64,000 bases of DNA from Lichenihabitans psoromatis (GTDB taxonomy: Bacteria > Pseudomonadota > Alphaproteobacteria > Rhizobiales > Beijerinckiaceae): NCBI RefSeq assembly GCF_004323635.1, contig NZ_CP036515.1, positions 1,316,501 to 1,380,500 of the forward strand, given 5' to 3'. The notes beneath the pieces were generated by a model. It was not told the origin of the DNA. It worked only from the letters and a program-made list of their open reading frames with translations, and ran no database searches. Below are positions 27,250 through 35,837 of the stretch, piece by piece. A program made the translations under genes and the position numbers. Within the stretch, counting starts at the first letter, position 1. Every line of letters starts with the position of its first letter.

Positions 27250-27309
27250 CTACTCAGGTAAGGGACGCGGGCGCTCCCGTCGCGCGCCCCTCACCAGAGA
27301 AACCCGCCC

Positions 27310-28182
27310 ATGTCGCAGACCCCCTCCGCCACTGCCTCTGGCCAGTTCACCATCGGGGGTGACATCACGGTCAACCGCCTGGGCTTCGGCGCCATGCGGA
27401 TTACCGGCAAAGGCATTTGGGGCGACCCGGATGATGGCGACATGGCACGTGCCACCCTGCGCCGCGTCCCGGAACTCGGGATCGACTTCATCGATACGGC
27501 CGACAGCTATGGGCCGGATGTCAGCGAAGATCTCATTCGCGAGGTGCTGCATCCTTACAAGGACATGCTGATCGCCACCAAAGGTGGCCTCACCCGACAT
27601 GGGCCGAACGTATGGGCGCCGCTTGGCCGCCCCGAATATCTCCGGCAATGCGTGTTGATGAGCTTGCGGCGGCTCGGCGTCGAGCAGATCGGCCTGTGGC
27701 AGTTACATCGCATCGATCCCAAAGTCCCCCGCGACGAGCAATTCGGGGCCATCGCGGCCATGCAGGCGGAAGGGCTGATCCGGCACGTCGGGCTCAGCGA
27801 GGTTGGGGTTGCGGACATCAAGGCCGCGCAGAAACACCTCAAGGTCGCGACGGTGCAGAACGAATATAATCTCGTGACCCGCAAAAGTGAGGCGGTGCTG
27901 GATTTCTGCACGTCCGAGGGCATTGGCTTCATTCCTTGGTATCCACTCGCGGCGGGGAAGTTGGCGCGGCCCGGGTCTGTCTTGACCGAGATCGCGACGC
28001 GCCTCGGGGCGACACCGAGCCAAGTGGCCCTGGCTTGGGTGCTCAAGCGATCACCGGTGATGCTGCCCATCCCCGGCACGGGCAGCCCCGCACATCTCGA
28101 GGAGAATGTCGCAGCGGCGTCGATCAGCTTGTCGGAGGCCGATGTGCAAGCCCTCGACCAGCAGGGCAAAACGGCCGGCTGA
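27310..28182 (+). CDS. Aldo/keto reductase family oxidoreductase
   Basis: A 290-residue NADPH-dependent TIM-barrel reductase. The catalytic tetrad can be placed: Asp in [10 protein letters not shown], Tyr in the same motif, Lys in IATKGGLTR, and His in [12 protein letters not shown]-like sequence ([11 protein letters not shown]) and the NADPH-binding end ([14 protein letters not shown]) are present. It is monocistronic by position. The substrate is unknown. The ribosome binding site AGAGAAA lies somewhat far from the ATG. Confidence 0.93.
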   Translation: MSQTPSATASGQFTIGGDITVNRLGFGAMRITGKGIWGDPDDGDMARATLRRVPELGIDFIDTADSYGPDVSEDLIREVLHPYKDMLIATKGGLTRHGPNVWAPLGRPEYLRQCVLMSLRRLGVEQIGLWQLHRIDPKVPRDEQFGAIAAMQAEGLIRHVGLSEVGVADIKAAQKHLKVATVQNEYNLVTRKSEAVLDFCTSEGIGFIPWYPLAAGKLARPGSVLTEIATRLGATPSQVALAWVLKRSPVMLPIPGTGSPAHLEENVAAASISLSEADVQALDQQGKTAG

Positions 28183-28205
28183 GGCGTCGACGTGGCCAGC
28201 GACGG

Positions 28206-28709
28206 TCATGACACGCGCTCGACCGTGAGATGACCGACCACCATGGGTCTCAAGCGCTTGCGGGGAGCCAGTATCCTCTTGCGATTGGCATCCCAAACCG
28301 CCCAGGTCCAGAAGCCTGTCGCGCATGTTCTCGGCGTCGATGGATCGAGTGCCAGCAAGGCGTGCCGGGGCAAATCACGGTAATCGGCTTCCCAGAATGG
28401 TGTCATGTCTGGCGCGAGGCGGAAGCCGTGATAGCGCAAAGCCAAGCCGATCTCGTGAACATCCGGTATGGCCGTCGCGTCCATGCCGAACAGTGATCGT
28501 CGGGCCTCACGGTCGCTGATGCCGGCCAGGATCGCCACGCATGCGACGCCGCTCTCGCGGCGGTATCTCGGCACCGTACTGGTCAAGGCCCATGGCGCGG
28601 GTAGGTTGAGCGAGGGGTCGAGCAAGGCGTTGGGCTCCTGTTTGGTTGAAGATCGGGCAAGCGTCGGCTTTGCCCGGCCGGTGAGCGGCAGAGCGGCGAG
28701 GGCGGACAT
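28206..28709 (-). CDS. Hypothetical protein, possibly a degenerate peptidase C39-like domain
   Basis: 167 residues, family not recognised with certainty. The middle (ESGVACVAILAGISDREA) resembles the nucleophile helix of papain-like C39 peptidases. The C-terminal FWTWAVWDANRKRILAP resembles the strand that normally carries the catalytic His before a VVWD-type sequence, but the His is replaced. It could therefore be an inactive relative or a different fold. No good ribosome binding site precedes the ATG at 28709. It lies 60 bp downstream of the large GTPase gene on the same strand, so the two may form a unit. Moderate confidence that it is a real gene, low for the fold. Confidence 0.5.
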   Translation of the reverse strand: MSALAALPLTGRAKPTLARSSTKQEPNALLDPSLNLPAPWALTSTVPRYRRESGVACVAILAGISDREARRSLFGMDATAIPDVHEIGLALRYHGFRLAPDMTPFWEADYRDLPRHALLALDPSTPRTCATGFWTWAVWDANRKRILAPRKRLRPMVVGHLTVERVS

Positions 28710-28769
28710 CAGGCAAGCCGGGGGCGTTCCCCGGTGAGGGGCGGCTTGCGTCGGACGGGGTTGAGGGCG

Positions 28770-31040
28770 TTACAGCGTCGAGGAGACGTCGAGCTTGCCG
28801 CCGCAATCGCGGATGGCTTGGTAGACGAGGCGGCGCATGTCCTTGATGAAGTCGGCTGAGGTCTCCGTCACCACGGTCGAGGCGATCGGCGCGCCGCGTT
28901 CGTAGATGGCGGAGATGCGCTGGGCTCGGTCGAATGTGGAGCCCTTACCGGAAACCTCGAAGGCGTTGCGCCAGTCGCGGAGCGGTTCCTGGATCAGCCG
29001 CCGCGCCGCGAGTTCGGTTACGTCGCGAGCGACTTGCCGCCTGATCTGCGACAGCACCGCCTCAGCCTCGTCCTCGTCCGGGTGCCGTGGCTCCCAGGCG
29101 GCGGGATGATCGAGATAGCGCGACACCTCTTCGGTCAGCCGGCCGAGGAGATCGGCGGCCGGACGCAGCGTGTCATATTCGTTGCCGATCTCTCCCGCGA
29201 TCCGCCGGTTGAGCGCTCTGATGCGGGCCCAATGTTCTTTGGGGACGCTCTCGTGCGATCCGAGCCCGAGCCTGGCGGCCCAGGGCCGACGGAACGCACG
29301 GGCCGCGCCTTGCACCGCGAGGATCAAGCCGTCGGGATGATAGACCGGATGCACCGCGATCGCGGGTTCCGGCTCGATGGCGGTCTCGAAGAACGCGAGC
29401 ATGCGGCCGAGTTCGCTTTTGACACCCTGAGGTAGCTTGTCGCTCGGCTGGTCGAGTGCACCGAGCATGAAACACTGTCGGTCGATGCTGCGCTCGATGG
29501 AGCGAACGATCGGGGCGCCGAGCACGTCGCGCAGGGCCGTCAGCCCGTTGGCGACCGACGCCATGACATGCGCCCGCTTGCTCGCGAAGGTCGGCAAGTT
29601 GACGCCTTTGACGTGATCGAAATGCGTGAACGCGATGCCGAGCTTTTGCTGATGCCCGCTGGCGGCCGCGGATCGCACCACCGCCAAAGCGGAGGCCTGC
29701 ATCGGCTGCTGGGCATTGTCGACCAGGAGGATGGCGTCGACATCGGCGAAGCGGCGGGTGATCTGCGTCGTGATGCTGGCCGAGACGTCGGGCGTATGGC
29801 CGAGGCCCTGCCCGTCGAGCAGCACCAGCCGGGGCCGGCTCTGCGTGAAGGTTGGGAACAAAGGCCCCCGCACCCGGATGCCCTCGACCATCGGGGTCAA
29901 TAATCGCCCGAATTGCGGCGCATAATTACTGGAAAACCAGCGGATCTGACGGATGAAGGCGTCTCGGTCCGCCTCGTCCAGCACCCATGTGGCCGGCCAT
30001 CCCGACTGATGATGGTGCAGCGTCCCGGCTCGGATGCCGTCGAAGCGGCGGCGGATCTCGTCCATGATGTCGTGAATCAGCGCGTCGAAGTCGTCGTCGT
30101 CCTGAAGTCGTTCCTCGAAGACGCCTTGGGCCTCGTCCCGCTCCGACCCTGCGAGGCGCAGCACGTCCGTGTCGCGTTCCAACGACAGGGCTTCAGCTAC
30201 GCGTCCACTCAAGGCGCGGATGCGATCGACGAAGGATTGCAGCATCCGGGTGTTGGCGTCGCGTTCGTCATCGCCGATCGCGCGCTCGTCCTCGATCGGC
30301 GGCGCGGCGACACTCGGCTCGAAGTCCCAGTCATTCTCGTCGACCACATGCGACTCGGCGGCCCAGGAGCCGAGCGTGTAGGTCAGGCGGAAACGCTGGT
30401 CGCGATGGTTGAGCAAGCGTTCGGCGATCCGTTCGGCGTCGGCGCGCTCCCAGACGGCCGAACAGGCGTCCGCCACGCATTCCTCGAGATTGGCCCGCAC
30501 CCAGAATTCCGAGAAAAACGTCACGACCGCCGAGAAGCCGCCGTCCGCCAGCACGACCTCGATATCCGATACCGTCGTCTTCGCCGTCGAGGTGGATGGA
30601 AACCGGTCCCGCTCGGGGTCTGAGCCGATCAGATGCCGCAGCAGGCTCGTCTTCCCGGCTCCGGTCGTGCCAACCAGCATGACGCGGGAATAGCCATCAT
30701 CGGCGGTCGGCAGCGGAATGCGGTCCTCACGGATCGCCCAGGGATCGGGCCAGCCCGCCTGGATTTCGTCGTAGAACGCCGCCACAACCGGCGCCGAGAA
30801 CAGGCGCGCGGCCTCGGATTGTTTGGTGGCATTCCACCAAGCCGGGTCGGCCAGGATCGCGTTCATTTCGGATGCCAGCCGCTCCGCTTCGGCATCATCC
30901 GTCGTTCCGAGGCCACGCCGCATCTTGAGGCCGGGCTTGCCATTGGTATCGTTGCGGAGAGGATGGCGGAAGCTGATGCTCCAGCCGGGACGCCCTTGCG
31001 CCTTCGTCTTCGATGCCGTGTAGCGACGCTCTGCCATCAT
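28770..31040 (-). CDS. Large P-loop GTPase-like protein with integrase-arm-like N-terminal domain
   Basis: A 756-residue protein I cannot assign to a named family. Residues about 14-66 look like the arm-type DNA-binding domain of tyrosine recombinases: GRPGWSISFRHP, then MRRGLGTTDDAEAERLASEM. The Walker A motif is GTTGAGKTS (124-132). A DxxG motif follows far downstream (LLDGQGLGH, D409-G412), then LLVDNAQQ (about 439-446) and THFD (472-475) in the place of the TKxD specificity motif. That order fits a TRAFAC-type GTPase with a 240-residue insertion of charged, probably coiled sequence between switch I and switch II. No recombinase catalytic domain is present. Start: adjacent ATGs at 31040 and 31037 with GGAA inside the repeat arm just upstream. 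The context suggests a mobile or defence-related gene, which is inference. Confidence 0.75.
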   Translation of the reverse strand: MMAERRYTASKTKAQGRPGWSISFRHPLRNDTNGKPGLKMRRGLGTTDDAEAERLASEMNAILADPAWWNATKQSEAARLFSAPVVAAFYDEIQAGWPDPWAIREDRIPLPTADDGYSRVMLVGTTGAGKTSLLRHLIGSDPERDRFPSTSTAKTTVSDIEVVLADGGFSAVVTFFSEFWVRANLEECVADACSAVWERADAERIAERLLNHRDQRFRLTYTLGSWAAESHVVDENDWDFEPSVAAPPIEDERAIGDDERDANTRMLQSFVDRIRALSGRVAEALSLERDTDVLRLAGSERDEAQGVFEERLQDDDDFDALIHDIMDEIRRRFDGIRAGTLHHHQSGWPATWVLDEADRDAFIRQIRWFSSNYAPQFGRLLTPMVEGIRVRGPLFPTFTQSRPRLVLLDGQGLGHTPDVSASITTQITRRFADVDAILLVDNAQQPMQASALAVVRSAAASGHQQKLGIAFTHFDHVKGVNLPTFASKRAHVMASVANGLTALRDVLGAPIVRSIERSIDRQCFMLGALDQPSDKLPQGVKSELGRMLAFFETAIEPEPAIAVHPVYHPDGLILAVQGAARAFRRPWAARLGLGSHESVPKEHWARIRALNRRIAGEIGNEYDTLRPAADLLGRLTEEVSRYLDHPAAWEPRHPDEDEAEAVLSQIRRQVARDVTELAARRLIQEPLRDWRNAFEVSGKGSTFDRAQRISAIYERGAPIASTVVTETSADFIKDMRRLVYQAIRDCGGKLDVSSTL

Positions 31041-31118
31041 GTTGTTCCGCGTTGTTCCAACGTGGGAGTAACCGATAGCTAACCCTACGTCAATAGCTGC
31101 GGAACAACGCGGTACAAC
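31041..31118 (-). promoter_or_regulatory. Inverted repeat bracketing the GTPase promoter and covering its ribosome binding site
   Basis: The left arm GTTGTTCCGCGTTGTTCC (31041-31058) and right arm GGAACAACGCGGTACAAC (31101-31118) are inverted copies with 17 of 18 matches and a 42-bp spacer. Each arm contains two GTTGTnCC boxes 10 bp apart, one helical turn. The spacer holds a minus-strand TTGACG (31093-31088) suited to a -35 element. The left arm ends directly at the start codon and includes the GGAA ribosome binding site. It could be an operator, or an RNA hairpin if transcription starts upstream. Confidence 0.6.
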
Positions 31119-31238
31119 GAGCCGTCGTCGTGGTATGGTTCTTTGGTCCGGCTTCCGACATTCGCTTGATCAACAATGATCCGTCGACGCAACCTGCTCT
31201 TTGGACGTGCGTTAGGCTTGACCAACAAAGGAAGTTGA

Positions 31239-32351
31239 ATGTCAGAGACGATCCTCATCACCGGTGGCGCGGGTTTCATCGGGCGTTTTGTGGCCAAGCA
31301 ACTCCTGGCACGCGGGGATCATGTCCGTATTCTCGATAATCTGATCGAGCAGGTCCATGGCGACGCGTCCGCGACATCGATCGACCCGGCGGTGGAGTTC
31401 GTCGCGGGCGATGTGCGTGATTCCGGCAAGCTCGCCCGCGTTTTGCAGGGCGTCGACAAAGTCGTGCATCTGGCAGCTGAAGTCGGTGTCGGCCAGAGCA
31501 TGTATGCGATCGATCGTTATGTCTCGGTCAACGATCTTGGCACCGCGACCTTGTTTCAAGCTTTGCTCGACAATCCGGTCAAACGGGTCGTGGTCGCCTC
31601 ATCGATGAGCGTCTATGGCGAAGGACTTTATCGGGACAGCGACGGCAAGCTGCACGAAGATGTCATGCGCCAACCTCGGGTCGACACGCAGGCGAGTTGG
31701 GATCCGCTCGGTCCCGACGGCAAGCCGATGGAGCCGGTTCCGACGCCCGAATGGAAGCGTCCCGCACTGGCCTCGGTTTATGCGATCACGAAATTCGTGC
31801 AGGAGCGGCTCACCCTGACGCTCGCGCCAGCCTATGGCATGGAAGGCGTCGCGCTTCGGCTTTGGAATGCCTACGGGCCGGGCCAAGCTCTCTCCAATCC
31901 GTATACCGGGGTTCTGGCGATCTTCGCGTCGCGCCTCCACAACGGCAAGGCGCCCGTCATCTTCGAGGATGGCCAACAGCGCCGCGATTTCATCCATGTC
32001 GAAGATGTGGCACGCGCCTTCCTGCTGGCGCTCGACCATCCCAAGGCGGCGGGTGGCGTCTTCAATATCGGCAGCGGCGAGGATCGGTCCGTCAACGATG
32101 TCGCGACTCTCCTGGCCGAAGCGATGGGACGGCCGGATCTGAAACCGGAGCTGGCCGGCAAAACGCGAGCCGGTGATATCCGGCACTGCATCCCGGATAT
32201 CGACAAGGCGATCGAGGACCTCGGCTTCGAGCCGCTGTGTGACTTCCGCGAAGGCTTGGCCGAGCTCGCCGAATGGGTCGCCGGACAGACCGCGCAGGAT
32301 CGGGTCCATGAGGCGCGTCAGGAACTCGAAGCACGGGGATTGGTGGCGTGA
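31239..32351 (+). CDS. NAD-dependent epimerase/dehydratase (dTDP-L-rhamnose 4-epimerase-like)
   Basis: A 370-residue extended SDR. ITGGAGFIGRFVAKQLL binds NAD, VVVASSMSVYGEG supplies the catalytic Ser, and SVYAITKFVQE gives the YxxxK pair. The segment WDPLGPDGKPMEP before YAITK is typical of the WbiB-type rhamnose 4-epimerase subgroup, so a deoxyhexose nucleotide is a reasonable substrate guess. AAGGAAG lies four bases before the ATG. It heads the + strand arm of the glycoconjugate cluster; its stop overlaps the next start (GTGA). Confidence 0.88.
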   Translation: MSETILITGGAGFIGRFVAKQLLARGDHVRILDNLIEQVHGDASATSIDPAVEFVAGDVRDSGKLARVLQGVDKVVHLAAEVGVGQSMYAIDRYVSVNDLGTATLFQALLDNPVKRVVVASSMSVYGEGLYRDSDGKLHEDVMRQPRVDTQASWDPLGPDGKPMEPVPTPEWKRPALASVYAITKFVQERLTLTLAPAYGMEGVALRLWNAYGPGQALSNPYTGVLAIFASRLHNGKAPVIFEDGQQRRDFIHVEDVARAFLLALDHPKAAGGVFNIGSGEDRSVNDVATLLAEAMGRPDLKPELAGKTRAGDIRHCIPDIDKAIEDLGFEPLCDFREGLAELAEWVAGQTAQDRVHEARQELEARGLVA

Positions 32352-33442
32352 TCGCGTCGGCGGACCCGAATTCGGATCGGCCGCAACGGGTCTTGGTCAC
32401 GGGCGGCGCGGGCTTCATCGGTAGCAATCTCGCCCATCGCCTGCTGCGCGAGGGGCATCATGTCGTGGTGTTCGACTCGCTCGCCCGCGCCGGCACCGAG
32501 AGGAACCTCGAGTGGTTGATGGGGCAATACGGCGACCGGATCACCCCGATCCAGGCCGATATCCGCAATGATGCGCTGCTGAGCGAGGCCGCCGCCTCCG
32601 CCGATGTCGTGTTTCATCTCGCAGCCCAGGTCGCGGTCACGACCAGTCTGGTCGATCCGCTCGACGATTTTGGCATCAACATTCAGGCGACCGTGTTGCT
32701 TCTCGAAGCGCTGCGCCGCCGGCCCGTGCCGCCGCCGATGATCTTCGCCTCGACCAACAAGGTTTATGGTGACCTCGGCGATGTGACGCTCGATCTGACC
32801 AACGACGCTTATGTGCCATCCGATGGCGACATTCGGGATTTTGGGATCGGCGAGGCGAGACCGCTCGACTTTCACACGCCTTACGGCTGCTCGAAGGGGG
32901 CCGCCGATCAATATGTGCTCGACTACGCCCGTTCGTTCGGCATCCCGACGGCCGTAATGCGGATGAGCTGCATTTATGGGCCGCGCCAGATGGGGACCGA
33001 GGATCAGGGCTGGGTCGCGCATTTTGCCATTCGGGCACTTGAGGACCGGCCGATCTCGATCTTCGGCGACGGATGTCAGGTGCGCGATATCCTCGACGTC
33101 TCCGATGCCGTCGCGGCCTATATCGGAGCGTGGCGCAACATCGACCGGATCAAGGGGCGAGCCTTTAACCTTGGCGGAGGGCCATCCAACGCCGTCAGCC
33201 TGCGACAACTCCTGCGTCATCTCGAGGGGCTTGTCGGGCGGCCGATCCGGATCGACACTTCGGATTGGCGCGCCGGCGACCAGAAATATTACGTGTCGGA
33301 CCGGCGGGCCATTTCGGAGGCGCTCGATTTGCGTCGACCAATCGACTGGCAGACGGGTGTCGCGGGTCTGGTGGGTTGGTTGGCTGATCAGCGCGGGTTT
33401 CGCATGCCGGCTGGCACGATGCGGGAGACGCAGGAACCATGA
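32348..33442 (+). CDS. NAD-dependent epimerase (CDP-paratose 2-epimerase-like)
   Basis: A 364-residue extended SDR with VTGGAGFIGSNLAHRLL, ASTNKVYGDLGD and TPYGCSKGAADQYV (YxxxK). The NKVYG and YGCSKGAADQYVLDYAR blocks are characteristic of the CDP-tyvelose/paratose 2-epimerase group, enzymes that invert C2 of a nucleotide sugar. The start is GTG at 32348, overlapping the previous stop. The family level is certain; the exact nucleotide sugar is inferred. Confidence 0.88.
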   Translation: MIASADPNSDRPQRVLVTGGAGFIGSNLAHRLLREGHHVVVFDSLARAGTERNLEWLMGQYGDRITPIQADIRNDALLSEAAASADVVFHLAAQVAVTTSLVDPLDDFGINIQATVLLLEALRRRPVPPPMIFASTNKVYGDLGDVTLDLTNDAYVPSDGDIRDFGIGEARPLDFHTPYGCSKGAADQYVLDYARSFGIPTAVMRMSCIYGPRQMGTEDQGWVAHFAIRALEDRPISIFGDGCQVRDILDVSDAVAAYIGAWRNIDRIKGRAFNLGGGPSNAVSLRQLLRHLEGLVGRPIRIDTSDWRAGDQKYYVSDRRAISEALDLRRPIDWQTGVAGLVGWLADQRGFRMPAGTMRETQEP

Positions 33443-34734
33443 GGGTCGCACTCGTCAATCCATGTTGGGATTTCGGCCAGAGCATTTATTTCGGTTGCCG
33501 ATCGCCGCATCTGCCCCTCGAACTCGGCTATGCGAAGGCTTTGCTCGAGGCGAACGGGCACGCTGTTCTGATGCTCGACGGTCACCTCTGCGAAACGCCG
33601 AACCTCGACCTCGCCGAAGCCGTCGCGGCTTTCGCGCCTGACATGACGGTCGTGACCACGGCTCCGACCTATTTGTTCTGGCGATGCGCCCAGCCCGAAT
33701 TGCGCGTGCCGCGTGCGCTTCTGGCCGCCATCGGCTCCCGCGGTGGCAGGACCGTTGCGGTTGGGCCGCATGGCTCTGTGACGCCGGAGACGACGTTGCG
33801 AAAACTCGGCGTCGATGTTGTGGTGCGCGGCGAATGCGAGGAGATCGTGCTGCGTCTTGCCGAGGCAACCGATCTGCAGACCGTCCCATCGATCGCCTTC
33901 GCGCACGGCGCGGAGATCCGTGTCACCGGCGGCCCGCATGCGTCCGAATTCACCAATCTTCCGGCGTTGCGCTGGCCCGATGATTGGGTGGCGCGGCATC
34001 GTCACCATCATCACCGGTTCGACCGCACCCCGGATCGCCCCGGTGCTGAGATCGAGGCATCGCGCGGTTGCCCTTATCATTGCTCGTTTTGCGCCAAGAT
34101 CGATTTCCGCGACAAGTATCGCAAACGCGACTTGCAGCCACTGCTGGCCGAGATCGACGGATTGATCGAGCAGGGCGTTGCCTATGTGTATTTCATCGAC
34201 GAGATTTTTCTGCCCAACAAGCCCCTGCTTGACGCGCTGGTAGTTCGTCCGATCGAGTTCGGCATCCAGACCCGGATCGACCTGTGGAAGCCCGAGATGC
34301 TCGATCTGCTCGGCGCGGCAGGTTGCGTATCGATCGAGGCGGGGGTCGAGAGCCTGACGGTCGAGGGCCGGGCGACGCTCGATAAACAGTGCCGCATGAC
34401 GACCGACGATCTCGCTGATCGTCTGATCCATGCCCGCCGGTCGGTGCCCTTCGTGCAGGCCAATCTCATCGAGACCGCGATGGACGATCCCGCCTTGGTA
34501 ACGGCGTGGCGCGAGCAGTTGCGCCAGCACGGCGTCTGGGCCAACGATCCCGTGCCGCTCTATCCCTACCCGAGCTCCCCGGATTATCGGAAGCTGTGGG
34601 GGATGCCGGATGCGCGAGCCTGGGAACGGGCGCATGAACATTATCTGGCGCAATTCGAGGCGTTCAGCGACATCCAGGAGGAACGACCCGTGCCGCTACC
34701 GGATCTCGAAATCTTCTGCTGCTCGGCCTGCTGA
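33439..34734 (+). CDS. B12-binding domain radical SAM protein
   Basis: 431 residues. The N-terminal half has a cobalamin-binding Rossmann-like fold (LNPCWDFGQSIYFGCR, then a GHAVLMLDGHLCE strand) without an obvious DxHxxG. The radical SAM core starts with GCPYHCSFC, whose cysteines (C211, C215, C218) bind the 4Fe-4S cluster. The chain ends in CCSAC, a possible auxiliary metal or redox site. I recall an NCBI family of B12-binding radical SAM proteins (TIGR04295) found with glycosyltransferases and a TIGR04290 methyltransferase; this gene and the one at 45180 fit that pairing. Such enzymes usually methylate or rearrange unactivated carbons. Its ATG overlaps the epimerase stop. Confidence 0.88.
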   Translation: MRVALVNPCWDFGQSIYFGCRSPHLPLELGYAKALLEANGHAVLMLDGHLCETPNLDLAEAVAAFAPDMTVVTTAPTYLFWRCAQPELRVPRALLAAIGSRGGRTVAVGPHGSVTPETTLRKLGVDVVVRGECEEIVLRLAEATDLQTVPSIAFAHGAEIRVTGGPHASEFTNLPALRWPDDWVARHRHHHHRFDRTPDRPGAEIEASRGCPYHCSFCAKIDFRDKYRKRDLQPLLAEIDGLIEQGVAYVYFIDEIFLPNKPLLDALVVRPIEFGIQTRIDLWKPEMLDLLGAAGCVSIEAGVESLTVEGRATLDKQCRMTTDDLADRLIHARRSVPFVQANLIETAMDDPALVTAWREQLRQHGVWANDPVPLYPYPSSPDYRKLWGMPDARAWERAHEHYLAQFEAFSDIQEERPVPLPDLEIFCCSAC

Positions 34735-35837
34735 TGCCGACCGACCGAAGTTCCATCGTGATGACGACCGATGCGGTTGGCGGCATCTGGTCCTATTCGC
34801 TCGATCTCGGGCGTGATCTCGTCCGGCACGACATGAGGGTCGTTCTGGCGGTGCTCGGGCCGGAGCTCGACGCGGATAAGCGGGCCTCGGCGGCCGATGC
34901 CGGAATCGACGTGATCGAAACGGGGCTGGCACCCGAATGGCTCGCGACACAGGCGAGCGAGGTCGAACAGGCCGGTGCGGCGCTGGCGGATCTCGCGGTC
35001 CGCGAAGGAGCCGATCTGGTCCACCTCAATCATCCGGCGCTTGCGGCGTCAACGCCATTCGAGGTACCGGTCCTTGCGGTTTGTCATTCTTGCGTCGCGA
35101 CCTGGTGGGCAGCTGTCCGCGGCACGCCGTTGCCGGATGATTTCATGTGGCGCACCGACCTCGTTCGGCGTGGATACCGATCCGCATCGACCTTGGTTGC
35201 GCCGACGCGCGCTTTTGCCGAGATGACGCAACGGGTCTACGGTTTGGCAGCGCTTCCCGAGGTCGTCTACAACGGACGCGTCGCGCCAGAGGCGCTGGTC
35301 GCGACGCCTCCGCTCGATGCTGTGTTCACGGCCGGTCGCTTGTGGGACGATGGCAAGAACCTCGGCTTGCTCGACCGCGCCGCGGGCCTGCATCATGTGC
35401 CGTTTCGAGCGGCCGGGCCGACCGATGGACCGAACGGCGCACACGCGTCATTCGAGCGGATCGAGATGCTCGGACCCTTGCCGGAAGCCGCCATGCGCGC
35501 CGAATTTGCCGCGCGCCCTTTGTATGCGTCGCCGGCTTTATATGAGCCCTTCGGCCTTGCGGTGCTGGAAGCGGCGCAATCGGGTTGCGCCCTGGTGCTG
35601 AGCGACATCGAGAGTTTCACCGAGCTTTGGCACGATGCCGCTCTCTTCGTGCCGACCGATGATCCCGAAGCCCTGGCGGCCGCCATCGGCCGGCTCTTGT
35701 CGGATCCGGCGCTCCGGGCCGACTATGCCGAGGCGGCGCGCAACCGATCGCGGGTGTTTGGTCTGGAGCCCTTCTCCCGGGAGATGATGCGTCTCTACCG
35801 GTGCTTGATCGACGCGCCGAGGGCCATGGCGTCGTGA
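34734..35837 (+). CDS. Glycosyltransferase family 4 protein
   Basis: A 367-residue retaining GT-B enzyme. The N-terminal acceptor domain begins TTDAVGGIWSYSLDLGRDL, and the donor domain carries SPALYEPFGLAVLEAAQSG, the E-x7-E motif of GT4. There is no signal peptide or transmembrane helix, so it acts in the cytoplasm or on the inner membrane face. Start and stop both overlap neighbours by one to four bases, so it is tightly coupled. The donor sugar is unknown; UDP-xylose made by the enzyme encoded at 39401 is one candidate. Confidence 0.9.
   Translation: MPTDRSSIVMTTDAVGGIWSYSLDLGRDLVRHDMRVVLAVLGPELDADKRASAADAGIDVIETGLAPEWLATQASEVEQAGAALADLAVREGADLVHLNHPALAASTPFEVPVLAVCHSCVATWWAAVRGTPLPDDFMWRTDLVRRGYRSASTLVAPTRAFAEMTQRVYGLAALPEVVYNGRVAPEALVATPPLDAVFTAGRLWDDGKNLGLLDRAAGLHHVPFRAAGPTDGPNGAHASFERIEMLGPLPEAAMRAEFAARPLYASPALYEPFGLAVLEAAQSGCALVLSDIESFTELWHDAALFVPTDDPEALAAAIGRLLSDPALRADYAEAARNRSRVFGLEPFSREMMRLYRCLIDAPRAMAS

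Noticed and set aside
28206..31040. Integrative element with a tyrosine recombinase
   Set aside because: Only an arm-like N-terminus is present; there is no catalytic R-H-R-Y recombinase domain, no tRNA gene and no att-like direct repeat that I can see.
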